From NCBI GenBank assembly GCA_002917075.1, contig NTMA01000001.1, forward strand, positions 372,001-436,000: a stretch of 64,000 nt of DNA. The letters are read 5' to 3'. Below the pieces are notes generated by a model. The model ran no database searches, was not told where the DNA came from, and saw nothing but the letters and a program-made list of their open reading frames with translations. This document shows positions 23,479 to 33,794 of this stretch, one piece after another (position 1 is the stretch's first letter; every line of letters starts with the position of its first letter). The translations under genes were made by a program, and so were the position numbers. Source of the DNA: Hawksworthiomyces lignivorus. Its lineage: Eukaryota; Ascomycota; Sordariomycetes; Ophiostomatales; Ophiostomataceae.

Positions 23479-25045
23479 AGCGAAGGCGTGGTGGGGGGAA
23501 AGAGGAGAGTAAGTGAGTGTGTGACAGAATGAGCAGTAGTGGTGGTGAAGGTTGGCGATGGGGAAGAAAAAGAAAGACGGACAAGCTGGACGGGTATGGC
23601 ATGTCCCAGACGACGTCCAGTATAAGAGGGCAGCAGTCCAAGCGAGGGACAGCAGAAAAAGCAGCAGCAGCAGCAGCAGCAGTCAACCGAATAGTCACGA
23701 TCGTCGCAGAGTAAAGCCGACCTCATATATATCTCTGTCCAACGCTCTGGAAATTCCAAGAGGCTAAATCAATCAACCTCACACACTTTGTCCTCCTCAT
23801 CCGTACTATGTCGATCACCACTACGCTGGCCAAGCCGGAAAGACGGCCTCACCTAGATGTACGAGCAAAGGTGGAGAAACGGCAGACACGAGGTCCGAGG
23901 GGAGATAAGAGAAACAAGAGAAGCGAGAAGCAGCACGGAGAAGGATGGGTAGGGGAACAAGAGAGCAAACAGCTTCGTCCCAGGGGGTTCTCTCTCCCCC
24001 CTCTCTCAGTCTCTTGGGACGAGGGGCGAGAGAAAGATGTGTCGTAAGATGGGTAAACTACCCAATGGAGATCTGCGAGGACGCACAAACAGGAGAAGAA
24101 GAAAAGAGTGTAAAAGGCTGCTCACGCACAGGCAAAGAAGAGCACCGGAAGATGGATTAGCAGATTTACCCCGTATGAACGGTCGTCGAGGTGCAGAACG
24201 GACATGCTACAGGTTTGCTTTGGGCCATTTTCAGGGTTACATCTCGTACCAAAAACAAGCGGCACGGAGCTCGAAAGTACTGGCAAGGAGCGCGATTGAG
24301 CTCGAAGTAACGCTGTAAAAGGCCAATAAGATGCCAAGAAAAACGGGATCATCAAACATCGAAACCCTGCACAGTTTCAGCTGTCAGAGGGGGAAGCATT
24401 TAGAAGACGATGTCATGGAGAAAAAGACACGGGCGAGGGCCATCCGTTTTCGGGAATTTAATCGGTTGAACTCTAATTTTCCATCTTATCTTTTGAGATA
24501 GCGATCATCTCTCGTGTAAAATGGATAAGTTTACAAAATACAATACAAGACAGTGAAAGAGTTTGAGGATAATTGGAGATGTGAGCGTTGAGAAGAGACG
24601 ATAAGAGAGACAAAACGTGAGAAATTACTGAGAACGTCTTAGCGGCGGGAACAGACGGCTTGGCCGCTGTGGAGGCGTCACAAGGGGCTATAAACCACTG
24701 TAAAACACCGTACGAGCAGCTGCCAAGCGCCCGCTGCGAGCGCTATGGGCCACTGTACGCCACTGTATGCCACTGTATGCCACTGTACGCAGGACGCTTA
24801 AGCATATCAAGTACTCGTATATAGGGATCCGCACTAAGCTAATTAAAGTGGGTCATGCCCACCGATAAGATAAGACTTTTTTTCTGCCGTCTTAATTTTT
24901 TATTTTTTTCGAGTGGCTATAGACTGCATAGACTGCATAGACTTTTAAGAGTCTGTCTGAGGCAGGAAGACCGAATCTCTGACCATCTCGCATCTTCCTA
25001 CTTCTCTCAGTCATTCTACGGCAACAGAATCTTGGTCCCGCCATC
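23479..25045. other. Divergent promoter region between GH47 gene and Utp11
   Basis: Bidirectional intergenic DNA. Next to the GH47 start it has an AGC trinucleotide run (about 23660-23682). Next to Utp11 it has a short repeat of ATAGACTGC units (about 24919-24943). The 10-bp array at 24751-24790 is listed separately. No gene seen. Confidence 0.45.
24751..24790. repeat. Four tandem copies of a 10-bp unit
   Basis: CACTGTACGC, CACTGTATGC, CACTGTATGC, CACTGTACGC follow each other without a gap, and looser relatives (CCACTGTAAAACACCGTACG) lie just upstream near 24691-24715. The array is about 260 bases upstream of the Utp11 start codon. Confidence 0.85.
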
Positions 25046-25924
25046 ATGTCGTCTTCCATGCGCAACGCCATCCAGCGGCGCTCCCACCGCGAGCGCGCCC
25101 AGCCGCTGGAGCGGAAGCGGCTGGGCCTGCTGGAGAAGCACAAGGACTACCGCCTGCGTGCCAAGGACTGGAACAAGAAGAAGGCGACGCTCAAGAGCCT
25201 GCGCGAGAAGGCGGCCGAGCGCAACGAGGACGAGTTCTCGCACAAGATGCTGTCGCGCGGCCGGGGGCCCGGGTCGGCGCTGACCCTGGGCGGCTTCGAC
25301 CAGAAGGTGCGCGGCCGCACCTGGACGGGCACCGTGGCGGGCGACCGCGGCGGGCGGGCGCTGCCCGTGGATGCGGTGCGGCTGCTCAAGACGCAGGACG
25401 CGGGATACCTGCGGACGGTGCGCAATGTGGCCGCAAAAGAAGTGGCGACGCTTGAAGAGCGGGCCGCGGTCGCCCAGGCGTTTGTCGGCAGAAGCGGCCA
25501 GCTGGACGACGACGACGAAGAAGGAGATGATGACGACGACGACTACGACGCGCGGCCAACCAAGAAGGCGCGGAAGCGGACAGGGCCCCAGAAGATCGTC
25601 TTTGCCGAGTCGGCGACCGAGCGGGATGCCGCGCTGGCCGACGAGCTAGAGGCGGCAGAAGACGACGCAGACGACATGGGCGATGACAACGACGACAACG
25701 ACGGCATCGAGAGAGAGACGCCGCAGCAGCGGGCGGCGCGGCACAAGGCCGAGACGGCGGCCAAGCTGCAGCGGCGGCTGGTCAAGGCGCGGGCGCGGCT
25801 CAAGGCGCTGACGGCGGCCGAGCACGAGCTGGACCTGCAGCGGGCGCGCATGGCCAAGACGGCGACGGTCGACATGGAGACGCGGGCGGGGAAGCGCATC
25901 AAGGTGCGGGAGCGCAAGCGGTGA
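25046..25924 (+). CDS. utp11: U3 snoRNA-associated protein Utp11
   Basis: Single-exon gene, 292 residues. Utp11 is a small-subunit processome component needed for 18S rRNA processing in the nucleolus. The N-terminus carries the family block: MRNAIQRRSHRERAQP (about residue 5), LLEKHKDYRLRAKDWNKK, and LREKAAERNEDEFSHKM. These are followed by LLKTQDAGYLRTVRNVAAKE, matching the Utp11 core. The middle has an acidic stretch and a basic KKARKRTGPQKI segment; the C-terminus is Arg/Lys-rich and helical. The start ATG at 25046 (CATCATGTC) fits the family's conserved N-terminus. Length is close to fungal homologues. No introns seen. Confidence 0.92.
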   Translation: MSSSMRNAIQRRSHRERAQPLERKRLGLLEKHKDYRLRAKDWNKKKATLKSLREKAAERNEDEFSHKMLSRGRGPGSALTLGGFDQKVRGRTWTGTVAGDRGGRALPVDAVRLLKTQDAGYLRTVRNVAAKEVATLEERAAVAQAFVGRSGQLDDDDEEGDDDDDDYDARPTKKARKRTGPQKIVFAESATERDAALADELEAAEDDADDMGDDNDDNDGIERETPQQRAARHKAETAAKLQRRLVKARARLKALTAAEHELDLQRARMAKTATVDMETRAGKRIKVRERKR

Positions 25925-26436
25925 AGGACGCAAGGGGAGGGGAGAGAGAGAGAGAGAGGGACGTCTACGACGGAATACGGAATGCTACTGTGATCACGAC
26001 ACATTGTCTCGGATGGGAAAAAGTTTCATAGACCAGCTGCTCTGCTTTTGATACCGCAAAAAATAATAAACCATGCATTATTCCTTTTTCTGCTAGCAAA
26101 TACCCAAGAAGAAAAACGAAAAGGGGATATTAACGCCCTCAAGCCTGCAGAATATATATGTACGCCAGCCACTGATGGGCTGTCTAAAAAGCGAACGACC
26201 GGAAGAGCAAGAACAAAAAGAGGGAATAGTAATTACAGAGACGCCGTGGCGTCTGAATGACCAGACAGGGGGAGAAAGAGAGAGAGAGGGAAAAAGAGAA
26301 GCCCAGAAGAGTCCATCATCATCATATCGTCGAGGTGGGAAAAGGAAAAGAGGAAAAAGAAAAGAAAAGAAAACCATTAGAGAAATGCTCCCCCATCCAA
26401 TGCAAGAAAGTACATGACCCATAAATAAAACCTATT
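25925..26436. other. Convergent 3' region, Utp11 and unknown gene
   Basis: Short spacer with GA-rich simple sequence (about 25937-25960 and 26270-26300), probably 3' untranslated DNA of both neighbours. Nothing coding seen. Confidence 0.45.
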
Positions 26437-28716
26437 TCACAGCTTCTCGTTTGTGATGCACTTGAACAGGGCGCCGATGATGAAGAGCATGGCGCGCACG
26501 CAGATGGCGACGCACCAGAAGCAGCACTTGAAGAGGGCGGTGATGAGGCGGAGGCAGCCGGGCATCTTGTCCTTGTCGTCGGCCTTGCTCTTCTTCTTCT
26601 TCCTGGAGCCGGCGGAAACCGCGGGGGCGCCGCCCGTGTTGTTCATGGGCCCCATCTCGAACATCTTGCCGGACAGGTCGATGCTGTTCTGGCTCTCGAG
26701 GTCGACGTCGAACGACTCCATGCGGCTGCGGCCGCTCTTGCGGCCGGCCTTTTTGCTCTTCTTGCCGCCGCCGCCAGCGCCGCCACCGCCGTCGCGGGTG
26801 CTGTGGCGGCTGGCGAAGCTCAGGCGGCTGCCGCTGCGGTGGTGGCCGCCGCCGCCCATGACCAAGTTGACGAGGCTGGCGCGGGGGCTGCCGCCGGCGC
26901 CGCCGGCGGCTGCAGGCGGGGGCGCGAACATCTCGACGTCGGCGAACTGGCCGTCGCAGTGGGCGACGAGGACGAGGGCGGCGACGACGACGTCGACGAG
27001 GTAGACGGCGTCGATCTTGGAGGCGATGCCGACGTCGACCTCGAGGTAGCCGGCGCCGGTGCCGTCGCGCGTGAGGCGGGCCACGTGCTGCGGCGACTCG
27101 ATGTGCTCCAGCGTGTACGCCGTGCGGCTCCACGTGGCGCTGCGCTCGATGCTGACGCGGAAGGGCAGCGCGAGCGCCGGGTGCACGAGAAAAAACGCGC
27201 TGCTGTCGTCGTCCCACACGAGCCGCGCGCACTCGCGCTCCGCCGTCGCCACCATGGCCGCGTCGTTGGGCCGCTCGAGCGCCATCTTTGTCGCCGCCGC
27301 CGGGTACAGCAGCGCCACCAGCCCGTCGCCGTCGGGCCGGTGCCGCCGCGCCTCCTCCTCGAGCGTCGTCGTCAGGGCCACCTGCCAGTTCTTGCTGGCG
27401 TCTGCCCGGGCCTGCATCCGCGCCATGGCCGCGGCGGGCGACGCCGCCGCCGTCGCCGCGCTGTGGGCCGCCGTGCTGGTGCCGTCTCCCCCTAAGAAGC
27501 TGGCGCCGCCCGCGCCTGACAGGCTCATGTCCAGCATGCTGCTGCCGCTGCCGCCATCCCCGCCTCCCCCGGCGCCGCCTTCTGCCGCTGCCGCCGCCGC
27601 GCTGTCCACGCTCGCCGCCGTCTTGGCGTCGATCTTGAATGGCCGCGCCGGGTCGTGCCGCGACAGCGTCACGTACGCCGACATGGCCCGCGGGTCCAGC
27701 CGCAGCCGGTAGAACGGCTGGTGGCTCTGCGACGTCAGCCGGTACACTGGCGCGTCCTTGTCGCAGCTCATCCGCAGGCAGTATACCCGCCCCTCTGACG
27801 GACCCGCCTTCCACCCGTTGGTGATCTTCCAGAAATTCCGCAGCTCCTCCGTCGTCGACGGCGTCGGCAGCGTCGGCGCCTCCCGCCCCGCCGGCCCCGC
27901 CCCCGACCGCACCACCGCCGGTGGCGACCACGGCCGCTCCACCGCGCCGGGGCTGGCTACGCGCGGCGCCGTCGTCGCTGCGGCGCGTGGTGTCGATGCC
28001 CCGGCCGGGCTCGTCACCATGACGGTCGGGTTGCCTGTGTACTGTTCTGCGGCGTCTAGAGACATGTGGTGCTGCTGGTGCTGGTGCTGCTGTTGCTGCT
28101 GCTGCTGCGTCGCCGGCGATACGGGCGAGTACAGCGGCCGGCTGATGACAGCCCGCGGAATCCGCGTCGGGCTCGTCTGCGTCGGATAGTAGCTCTGCTG
28201 GTCCAGCGGGACCTCGGGGTTGTACTGCGGGAAGATGGAGCGCAGAGCCGGCGGTCTGCCCTGCTGCTGGTGCTGCTGGTGCTGGTGCTGCTGCTGCTGT
28301 GCTTGCTGCTGGTGCGTCTGGCCGTCGAATGCTGCGCCAGCCTGGCCAGGCATTGGTGGTGGCGGATCGTCGTCCATGGGCGGGCTGTCATCATAGGCCG
28401 ACAGCCGCACCTTGGCAATGGAGCTGCGCGAGCGCACGCTGTTGCTGCGGCCCGGCTCCTGGACGTTGTCGCCCCGCCGCATCTGCACGTCGGCCACCGG
28501 TGCCGGACGCTCTATCCGGAACTCGGCCGTGACGGCCTCGCCGACTGGCCCAACTGGAGGTGCTGGAAACTGCGCGGCCATCTGGTCTGGTGAGGCGGCG
28601 CCTAGCCGCTGTGGTGTCGGGGCCCTTGGCCGCCCACCCTGTGTCCTCGATGGGGGTCGACCCGTATTTGGAAAGAGAGAGAAGCCGCCCGCAGGCGTGG
28701 ATGTAGATGGGGACAT
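26437..28716 (-). CDS. Uncharacterised protein with C-terminal membrane segment
   Basis: Single open frame of 759 residues, start ATG at 28716. I do not recognise the family. The first third is Pro/Gln/His-rich and probably disordered (QQHQHQQHQQQ near residues 145-155). A more ordered region starts near residue 288 (ELRNFWKITNGWKAGPSEGR) and runs, with Ala/Gly-rich interruptions, to about 610, containing beta-like segments such as FYRLRLDPRAMSAYVTLS. A Lys-rich patch (GKKSKKAGRKSGRSRM) and acidic motif follow. The end is a Cys/Phe-rich hydrophobic stretch with CCFWCVAICVRAMLFIIGALF and a very short tail. This suggests a tail-anchored membrane protein with its bulk in the cytosol. Continuous GC3-rich coding over 2.3 kb makes a real gene likely. 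Confidence 0.75.
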   Translation of the reverse strand: MSPSTSTPAGGFSLFPNTGRPPSRTQGGRPRAPTPQRLGAASPDQMAAQFPAPPVGPVGEAVTAEFRIERPAPVADVQMRRGDNVQEPGRSNSVRSRSSIAKVRLSAYDDSPPMDDDPPPPMPGQAGAAFDGQTHQQQAQQQQHQHQQHQQQGRPPALRSIFPQYNPEVPLDQQSYYPTQTSPTRIPRAVISRPLYSPVSPATQQQQQQQHQHQQHHMSLDAAEQYTGNPTVMVTSPAGASTPRAAATTAPRVASPGAVERPWSPPAVVRSGAGPAGREAPTLPTPSTTEELRNFWKITNGWKAGPSEGRVYCLRMSCDKDAPVYRLTSQSHQPFYRLRLDPRAMSAYVTLSRHDPARPFKIDAKTAASVDSAAAAAAEGGAGGGGDGGSGSSMLDMSLSGAGGASFLGGDGTSTAAHSAATAAASPAAAMARMQARADASKNWQVALTTTLEEEARRHRPDGDGLVALLYPAAATKMALERPNDAAMVATAERECARLVWDDDSSAFFLVHPALALPFRVSIERSATWSRTAYTLEHIESPQHVARLTRDGTGAGYLEVDVGIASKIDAVYLVDVVVAALVLVAHCDGQFADVEMFAPPPAAAGGAGGSPRASLVNLVMGGGGHHRSGSRLSFASRHSTRDGGGGAGGGGKKSKKAGRKSGRSRMESFDVDLESQNSIDLSGKMFEMGPMNNTGGAPAVSAGSRKKKKSKADDKDKMPGCLRLITALFKCCFWCVAICVRAMLFIIGALFKCITNEKL

Positions 28717-30768
28717 GATCGTCGTCGAATAAGATGAAAAAAATATATATATACCGGAAATTGAAGGAACAGAGAATGGGCCCAGGTCAGACTCAGTCAG
28801 AGATGCTCAGAGATTATGAACACACGATGCGGTCCTGCCGGCTCACGACGGATTTATCCTCTCTTGGCGAGGGTCCCGCTCGTGAGGAGATGAGTCGTAT
28901 GAGAATAAGAAGAGGCCGTATCACAAACGCATGATTCCCAATGTTATTCGCAGCATGAGGCTGTACGAGTCAGGCGAGTAGAAATGAGGAGAGATGAACG
29001 CGCAGAGATAGATGAGCAAGGCAGGTAGAGACGATACGAGAAGAAAGGAGAAAAAAGGATAAATAAGAATCAAGGTTCACAGACAACAAAGAGACGGGAA
29101 AGAAATGGTCAGCTTAATTGTTAAGGCTCGTTCCCAGGATTTTTTTTTTCTTTCTAAAGGGAAGAGAGAGGCACGGGCGGGAAGCAAAAGCGGGTGATGG
29201 ACTGCATATATTATTATTATGGGGTGCGAGGATGTAACAGCACGGTTTATTTTTACCAACCCGCTTACAAGCAGAAGAACAATAGAAGGGGAGGAAGAGA
29301 TATACAGACGCAGGGATATAGAGCACGGGGTACACAGGCAGAGAAGCCCAGACGAAGGAATATCCTGTATAAGAGGCGTTAAGCTGGGGGAGAGAGAATG
29401 GGGGGGAAGGGCAGATGCCAAACTCAGATGAGAGAATGAGAGAGAGCCATCGTCAACCAGCTGCCAGCATCCCCTTCCCATATTCCACTAATGCTTACCG
29501 CTAAGGGACTTTTTCACAATCCTACGCATCTGGATAGTGGGAACACACGAAAGAATGGGCCAGTGAGAGGAGAGCAGAGACAAGGATACCGGCCGCGTCG
29601 ACCTCATGGACGAGGAGGGGGTAGACGCTTTCACTGCTATCTTTGCCGCTGGCTGGAAGTCCGCGCGCGCTTGCTGCAGAAGACCAGAAAGAGGCAGGAA
29701 AAGTCCAGCGGCAGGACGGGCAGACGAAGACCACACCGACGGCGCATTCTGGTTTGGGGGCTGGCTGCCGTCATCTCTCAGCGACCGTGAGAGCGTGAGA
29801 GCGTGGGCCTTCTACATACCTTCTTCAGGGCCGTTTTGGTGCTTTTTGTCCTCTTCCACCTCGCTGTAGCCCCCCCCTTCTCTCCTCTATCTGCGTCCTT
29901 GTCCTCTCCCCTCTGGCCCTTCGTCTCCGCTCTCTTCTGGGCACCGTCTTTCTCTGTCAGTTTGTTCTTTTTTTAAGCGCTCAGACAGGGGTAGTCGCAA
30001 ATAGAGGGACAGACAAGAGAGGTGGTTGGCGAGATCTCTGGCAGCGTCGTGCGAATTGGCACATCTGGTTCGACGACCCTGGGCAGAATGCAACCCCAGC
30101 CTGAGCGTGCAGGGCATCGAGGGACATTGTACTAGCAGCGCAGCGTAATAGCGCATCCCTTCAGCGGGCGGAAAGGTAACCCCACAAGGCGACAGCGCGC
30201 AGTGATTGGCGGACTTCAGGCTGCCCAGGAGCGGGAAGTGGACGCACCCAAATATAGAACTGCTGGGGGACGCCCTGCTGGCCAATCACGGCGCGCATCA
30301 CTTCGCAGTTAGACGCCGGAACTTGCTGCCAGCCAGGGACCAGCCAAACGATCGCCCCGAGTGCTGCCCTTTAAGCAATTTTAGGACTTTGCTCTGCTTG
30401 TATGCTTCCTGGCTCTCTGTAAGCAGAACCGGCCAGTACGCCACGAATCGGGAGAAATGGGTGAGTCTTGTATGGCTAAGGGGGAGTTGTCGAGCAAGGC
30501 GGTAAAACCAAGAGGAGCGCTTCTGATAGGATGTATCACGATTTATGCAATTTGCACATTCTTGCTCGCGTGTCGAAAACAGGTTTAGGAGAAAATTATT
30601 GAATAACAAGAGCGTCGGGAGAGGACAGGAGAGGGTAAGAGAGGGAGAATAGTTGTGCGGTGGAGACGTGCCATCGGAGTGCTGTTGGTGGGAGAGAGTT
30701 TGCTGAAGAATCAGATGGACAGACACAGAGACAAAGTCGGACAGGCAGATAGAAGGATAGGCAGACCA

Positions 30769-30797
30769 ACAGACAGACAGACAGACAGACAGACAGA
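30769..30797. repeat. (ACAG)n microsatellite
   Basis: About seven perfect ACAG units, continuing imperfectly (ATAGACAGATGG) to about 30808. It is in non-coding DNA and is likely length-variable between strains. Confidence 0.9.
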
Positions 30798-31235
30798 TAG
30801 ACAGATGGACGTGGGCAGACAGCCGGGAGCAGCCATCCATGTCTCCACGTGAACAGAAAAGAAACATGGAGACATTCGTAATTTTTTGCAGGCTTTGGGT
30901 CAAGCAAACAACCATGAGAAAGTGACGTACTTACGTTGTTGGAAACGTGGATGATCTCCAACGACAACGCATACGTGCAGCGTCCCGAAGGTGCAATGTC
31001 GAACCAACAGACTGCCAGCAGCGGCGGCCGACGGGAGATGCAGATCGACATCCACCCACGTCCGTCTGGTTCCGTGGAAGGGAGCCTCATAAAACGCGTA
31101 GCAGTTGGCTTGAGGCTGGCCCTTGGCTTGCCTCGCAGGCCAAGCGCTAGTGGCGGCGGGATGTCGAAACCGCGGCCACACCTCACGCACTCTTGTGCAG
31201 ATTAAAAACACCCTAGAAACAAAAACGGCCAGGAC

Positions 31236-31258
31236 AACACACACACACACACACACAC
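31236..31258. repeat. (AC)n microsatellite
   Basis: Eleven and a half perfect AC dinucleotides in non-coding DNA about 500 bases beyond the 3' end of the Maf gene. Confidence 0.95.
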
Positions 31259-31762
31259 GTCTTTTGCATCTACAAAACACCCAGTCTCTTGTCTATGAAT
31301 GAATTATTGCGCATATGTAATAGCGTACCCGCCCATCCGTGTACATTAAGTTTGGTAAACGCCCGCGTCGTTTCCGAGTTTCCTTGTTCCCTGTCTGAAG
31401 GCACTCCGTATAATCTCTTGCTCTGCCGAGACGGATGCTGGCGGAGCAGATTGGATGCTGGTAAAATAGTACTGATAATGAAATCTAAATAAACGCCCTC
31501 CAATGTAGACGATGTCCATACTAGAAATACGGGCGCGTCGCCCTTCCCTCTGCCTTGCCTTGCGTTTCGTCACAGTTCCTTTGACGCGCCCATTGGTGGC
31601 GGACCACTCGGCGAGCGGCTCTTTCCATCTCGATCTGAGTTTGGGGCGCACAGAATGGGCCTCTTTTGTCTTCAGGTTCTCTCTCGCTCACGTTCTCTGT
31701 AATCTGCCTTGCTTGCGGCATCTGCCTTACCTCGGTGTGCGCGGTGCACAGCTGCGGCGCTC

Positions 31763-32761
31763 TCACTCCTCGTCGCTGTCACCCTCGCCCTCCTCGTGCT
31801 CGTCCTGGTGGAAGATGACCTTCTCGGCGAGCTGCAGGCAGCGGCGCACGGGCAGGCCGACGACGTTGTCGACGCTGCCCTCGATGCGGCTGACGAGCAC
31901 CAGCCCGCCGGTGCCCTGCAGGGCGTAGCCGCCGGCCTTGTCGGCGCCCTCGCGCGTGCGCACGTAGCTGTCGATGACGGCGTCGGTCAGGCCCTCGGAC
32001 GCCTTGGCGAACACGACGCGCGTCTCTTCGGTGTGCGACGCGATGGCGTAGCCCGGGTGGGCCGCGTCGCGCCGCGGCGACAGGCACGTCACCGCCGTCA
32101 GAACCCGGTGCATGCCCGTGTCGCGCAGGTGCCGCAGCATCTGCCCGTGCTCCGCCGCCGACCGCGGCTTCTCCAGGATCCGCCCGGCCCGCGTCACGAT
32201 CACCGTGTCGGCCGCGATCACGAGCTCCGGGTCCGGCGGCACCGCCGTCTTCGTCTTGTTCTTGTTGCCGCTGGCGTTGTTCGTGTTTGTGTCGTCGTCT
32301 TCGCTGTCGTCTTCAGCCCCCTCTGCCTCCTCTGCTTCTGCGCCGGCCGCCGCCGTCTCCTGCGCCGCCAGCGCCGCCTGGTACACGTCCAGGCACTTGT
32401 TCTGCGCCGTCGCCGACACGTACTCAAACGGCCCGTACAGCGCCTTGGGCAGGTCCTCGGGCTTGGTCGACGGCCGCACCTCCAGATTCGTCAGCCCCAC
32501 CTGCGCCAGCAGCGCCCGCCGCCGCGGCGACGCCGACGCCAGGATCACCCGCCGGCTCCGCAGGTGCGTCAGGATCGGCAGGTCCAGCGGCGGCGGCGGC
32601 GGCGGCTTGCGCTGCGAGCTAGACGGAGAAGACCCCGACGAGGGCGGAGGGCGGATGGGCAGCCGCGGGCTGGGCTCGTGGTCGGCCGTGGCGGTGTACT
32701 CTGGCGGCGGATCGGACGGGATGGAACCGTCGGGCGGCAGCCCGTTCTTTGTGTCAGCCAT
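31763..32761 (-). CDS. Maf/ASMTL-type nucleoside triphosphate pyrophosphatase
   Basis: Single-exon gene, 332 residues. Maf-family enzymes hydrolyse non-canonical or particular nucleoside triphosphates to monophosphates plus pyrophosphate, a housecleaning activity; human ASMTL has the same domain. The core starts with RRVILASASPRRRALLAQVG (about residues 70-90), the family's phosphate-binding motif, and continues with VIAADTVIV (catalytic Asp region), KPRSAAEHGQMLRHL, and the end block GGYALQGTGGLV then EGSVDNVVGLPV. A Pro/Ser-rich N-terminus of about 65 residues precedes the domain. An acidic/Asn-rich insert of roughly 40 residues (about 133-172) sits between the first motif and AADT, and the tail is acidic. 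The gene is head-to-head with the bHLH gene, 619 bases apart. Confidence 0.92.
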   Translation of the reverse strand: MADTKNGLPPDGSIPSDPPPEYTATADHEPSPRLPIRPPPSSGSSPSSSQRKPPPPPPLDLPILTHLRSRRVILASASPRRRALLAQVGLTNLEVRPSTKPEDLPKALYGPFEYVSATAQNKCLDVYQAALAAQETAAAGAEAEEAEGAEDDSEDDDTNTNNASGNKNKTKTAVPPDPELVIAADTVIVTRAGRILEKPRSAAEHGQMLRHLRDTGMHRVLTAVTCLSPRRDAAHPGYAIASHTEETRVVFAKASEGLTDAVIDSYVRTREGADKAGGYALQGTGGLVLVSRIEGSVDNVVGLPVRRCLQLAEKVIFHQDEHEEGEGDSDEE

Positions 32762-33380
32762 TGGTGCGGCTATAGAGGGTAAGAGAGATCAGAGGCGTAG
32801 AGAAAAAGGTATAGAGAGCAAGGAATGGGGATGAGGAGGAAAAAAAAACTGCCGATGATTGTAAGCATAGACTGTAAGCTTAGACACCAAGAACTGAAGC
32901 TTTTGGAGATGAATAGGGGAGAAAGAGAGGCTCAGCTTGAAACGGCCAGGCCACTGCTAGCAGGGGTGTCCTACCAGAAACCAGATTTGTCGCTATAACG
33001 AGATGCGTTAGGGGCGGCATTTTCTGGTCTCACACAGTACACGTATAATACGAGCCGTGCACAGGCACATGCTCAGCTCGGTAGCGTCCACCCGATGCCT
33101 CTATATCTTATCGCACTGCGGGCGACATGTGGTCTCCGCCGCTCTAAGCCGCCCGTTTCCCCCCGCTTAAATTGCCTGTCCCGCGCGAAAACGGGCGTCA
33201 CATGCCAGCTTTCCTCTCCCCGTGCGTGCTCCGTGACAACGTCCTTTTCACATATGACCCGCGGCTGATTGTCGACGAGAAAAGAGACATATAGTACAGA
33301 CGAGGGACCAACGACCTTGGATCCTGGGGCTGGTTTCGTGCAGCACGCTTTCTTTGTCTCCTAAGGAGGAACCCGCCCCA
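32762..33380. promoter_or_regulatory. Bidirectional promoter region, Maf gene and bHLH gene
   Basis: The 619 bases separate two divergent start codons and so must hold both promoters. The sequence is mixed, with no coding frame. No specific binding site can be assigned with confidence. Confidence 0.5.
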
Positions 33381-33794
33381 ATGTCGTCATCGCCCCCGTC
33401 CAACTCTCCCCAGCGCGAGGCTTCGGCCACCGAGAATGGCTTGGCCGCTGATGACAAGCCCAGGCTGACTGAAGAGGAAAAGAAGCAGAACCACATTGCG
33501 TCTGGTAGGTGTCTGGCTCGGGGAGAGGGGCAGCCGTCCCGTCGCATGCCTTCTTTGTTTTTCTGCGCGCTTTGCTGACGAACGGCTCTAGAACAGAAAC
33601 GCCGTCAGGCCATCCGCGAAGGCTTCGACCGCCTGACCGAGCTGGTACCCGGCCTCGAGGGCCAGGGTCGGTCCGAGGGCCTGGTACTCAAGCGTACCGT
33701 CGACTACATAAACGACAACATCGACGAGCGGCGACGGCTGATCCAGCAGGTCGAGGCGAGCGGCGGCAAAGTCGACGACAACCTGCGCATATGA
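33381..33794 (+). CDS. Small bHLH transcription factor (Ino4/Max-like)
   Basis: Two exons, 33381-33504 and 33592-33794, 108 residues; the intron (GTAGGT...CTAG) falls inside the basic region and restores NHIASEQKRRQAIREGFDRL. This is a complete basic helix-loop-helix: the basic part has the His-x3-Glu-x3-Arg pattern (H-IAS-E-QKR-R) that contacts CACGTG/CANNTG E-boxes. Helix 1 is REGFDRLTELVPGL, the loop EGQGRSEG, and helix 2 VLKRTVDYINDNIDERRRLIQQVE. Almost nothing else is present, apart from a 40-residue Ser/Pro/Glu N-terminus, so it likely works as an obligate dimer partner, as yeast Ino4 does with Ino2. Ino4 equivalence is inference from size and domain. A purine-rich AAGGAGGA lies just upstream, but there is no in-frame ATG earlier. 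Confidence 0.88.

Larger units (their letters stand above)
28717..31762. other. 3 kb intergenic region with simple repeats
   Basis: Between the promoter of the unknown gene (28716) and the 3' end of the Maf gene. I see no supported gene. It contains (ACAG)n and (AC)n microsatellites, listed separately, GA-rich tracts and several short frames without motifs. Confidence 0.4.

Noticed and set aside
26432..27931. 499-codon minus-strand frame in another register of the unknown gene
   Set aside because: Gly/Arg/Ala-only composition; the overlapping frame 26437-28716 has better balanced protein sequence and a plausible membrane end.
30721..30810. Short-spaced repeats that might suggest a CRISPR array
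   Set aside because: They are simple ACAG microsatellite units with no unique spacers, and the DNA is eukaryotic.
31709..32782. 357-codon + strand frame
   Set aside because: Antisense of the Maf gene; Arg/Ala/Val-rich composition is a GC-skew by-product.
33354..33380. Upstream extension of the bHLH frame
   Set aside because: The frame is open but has no ATG before 33381.
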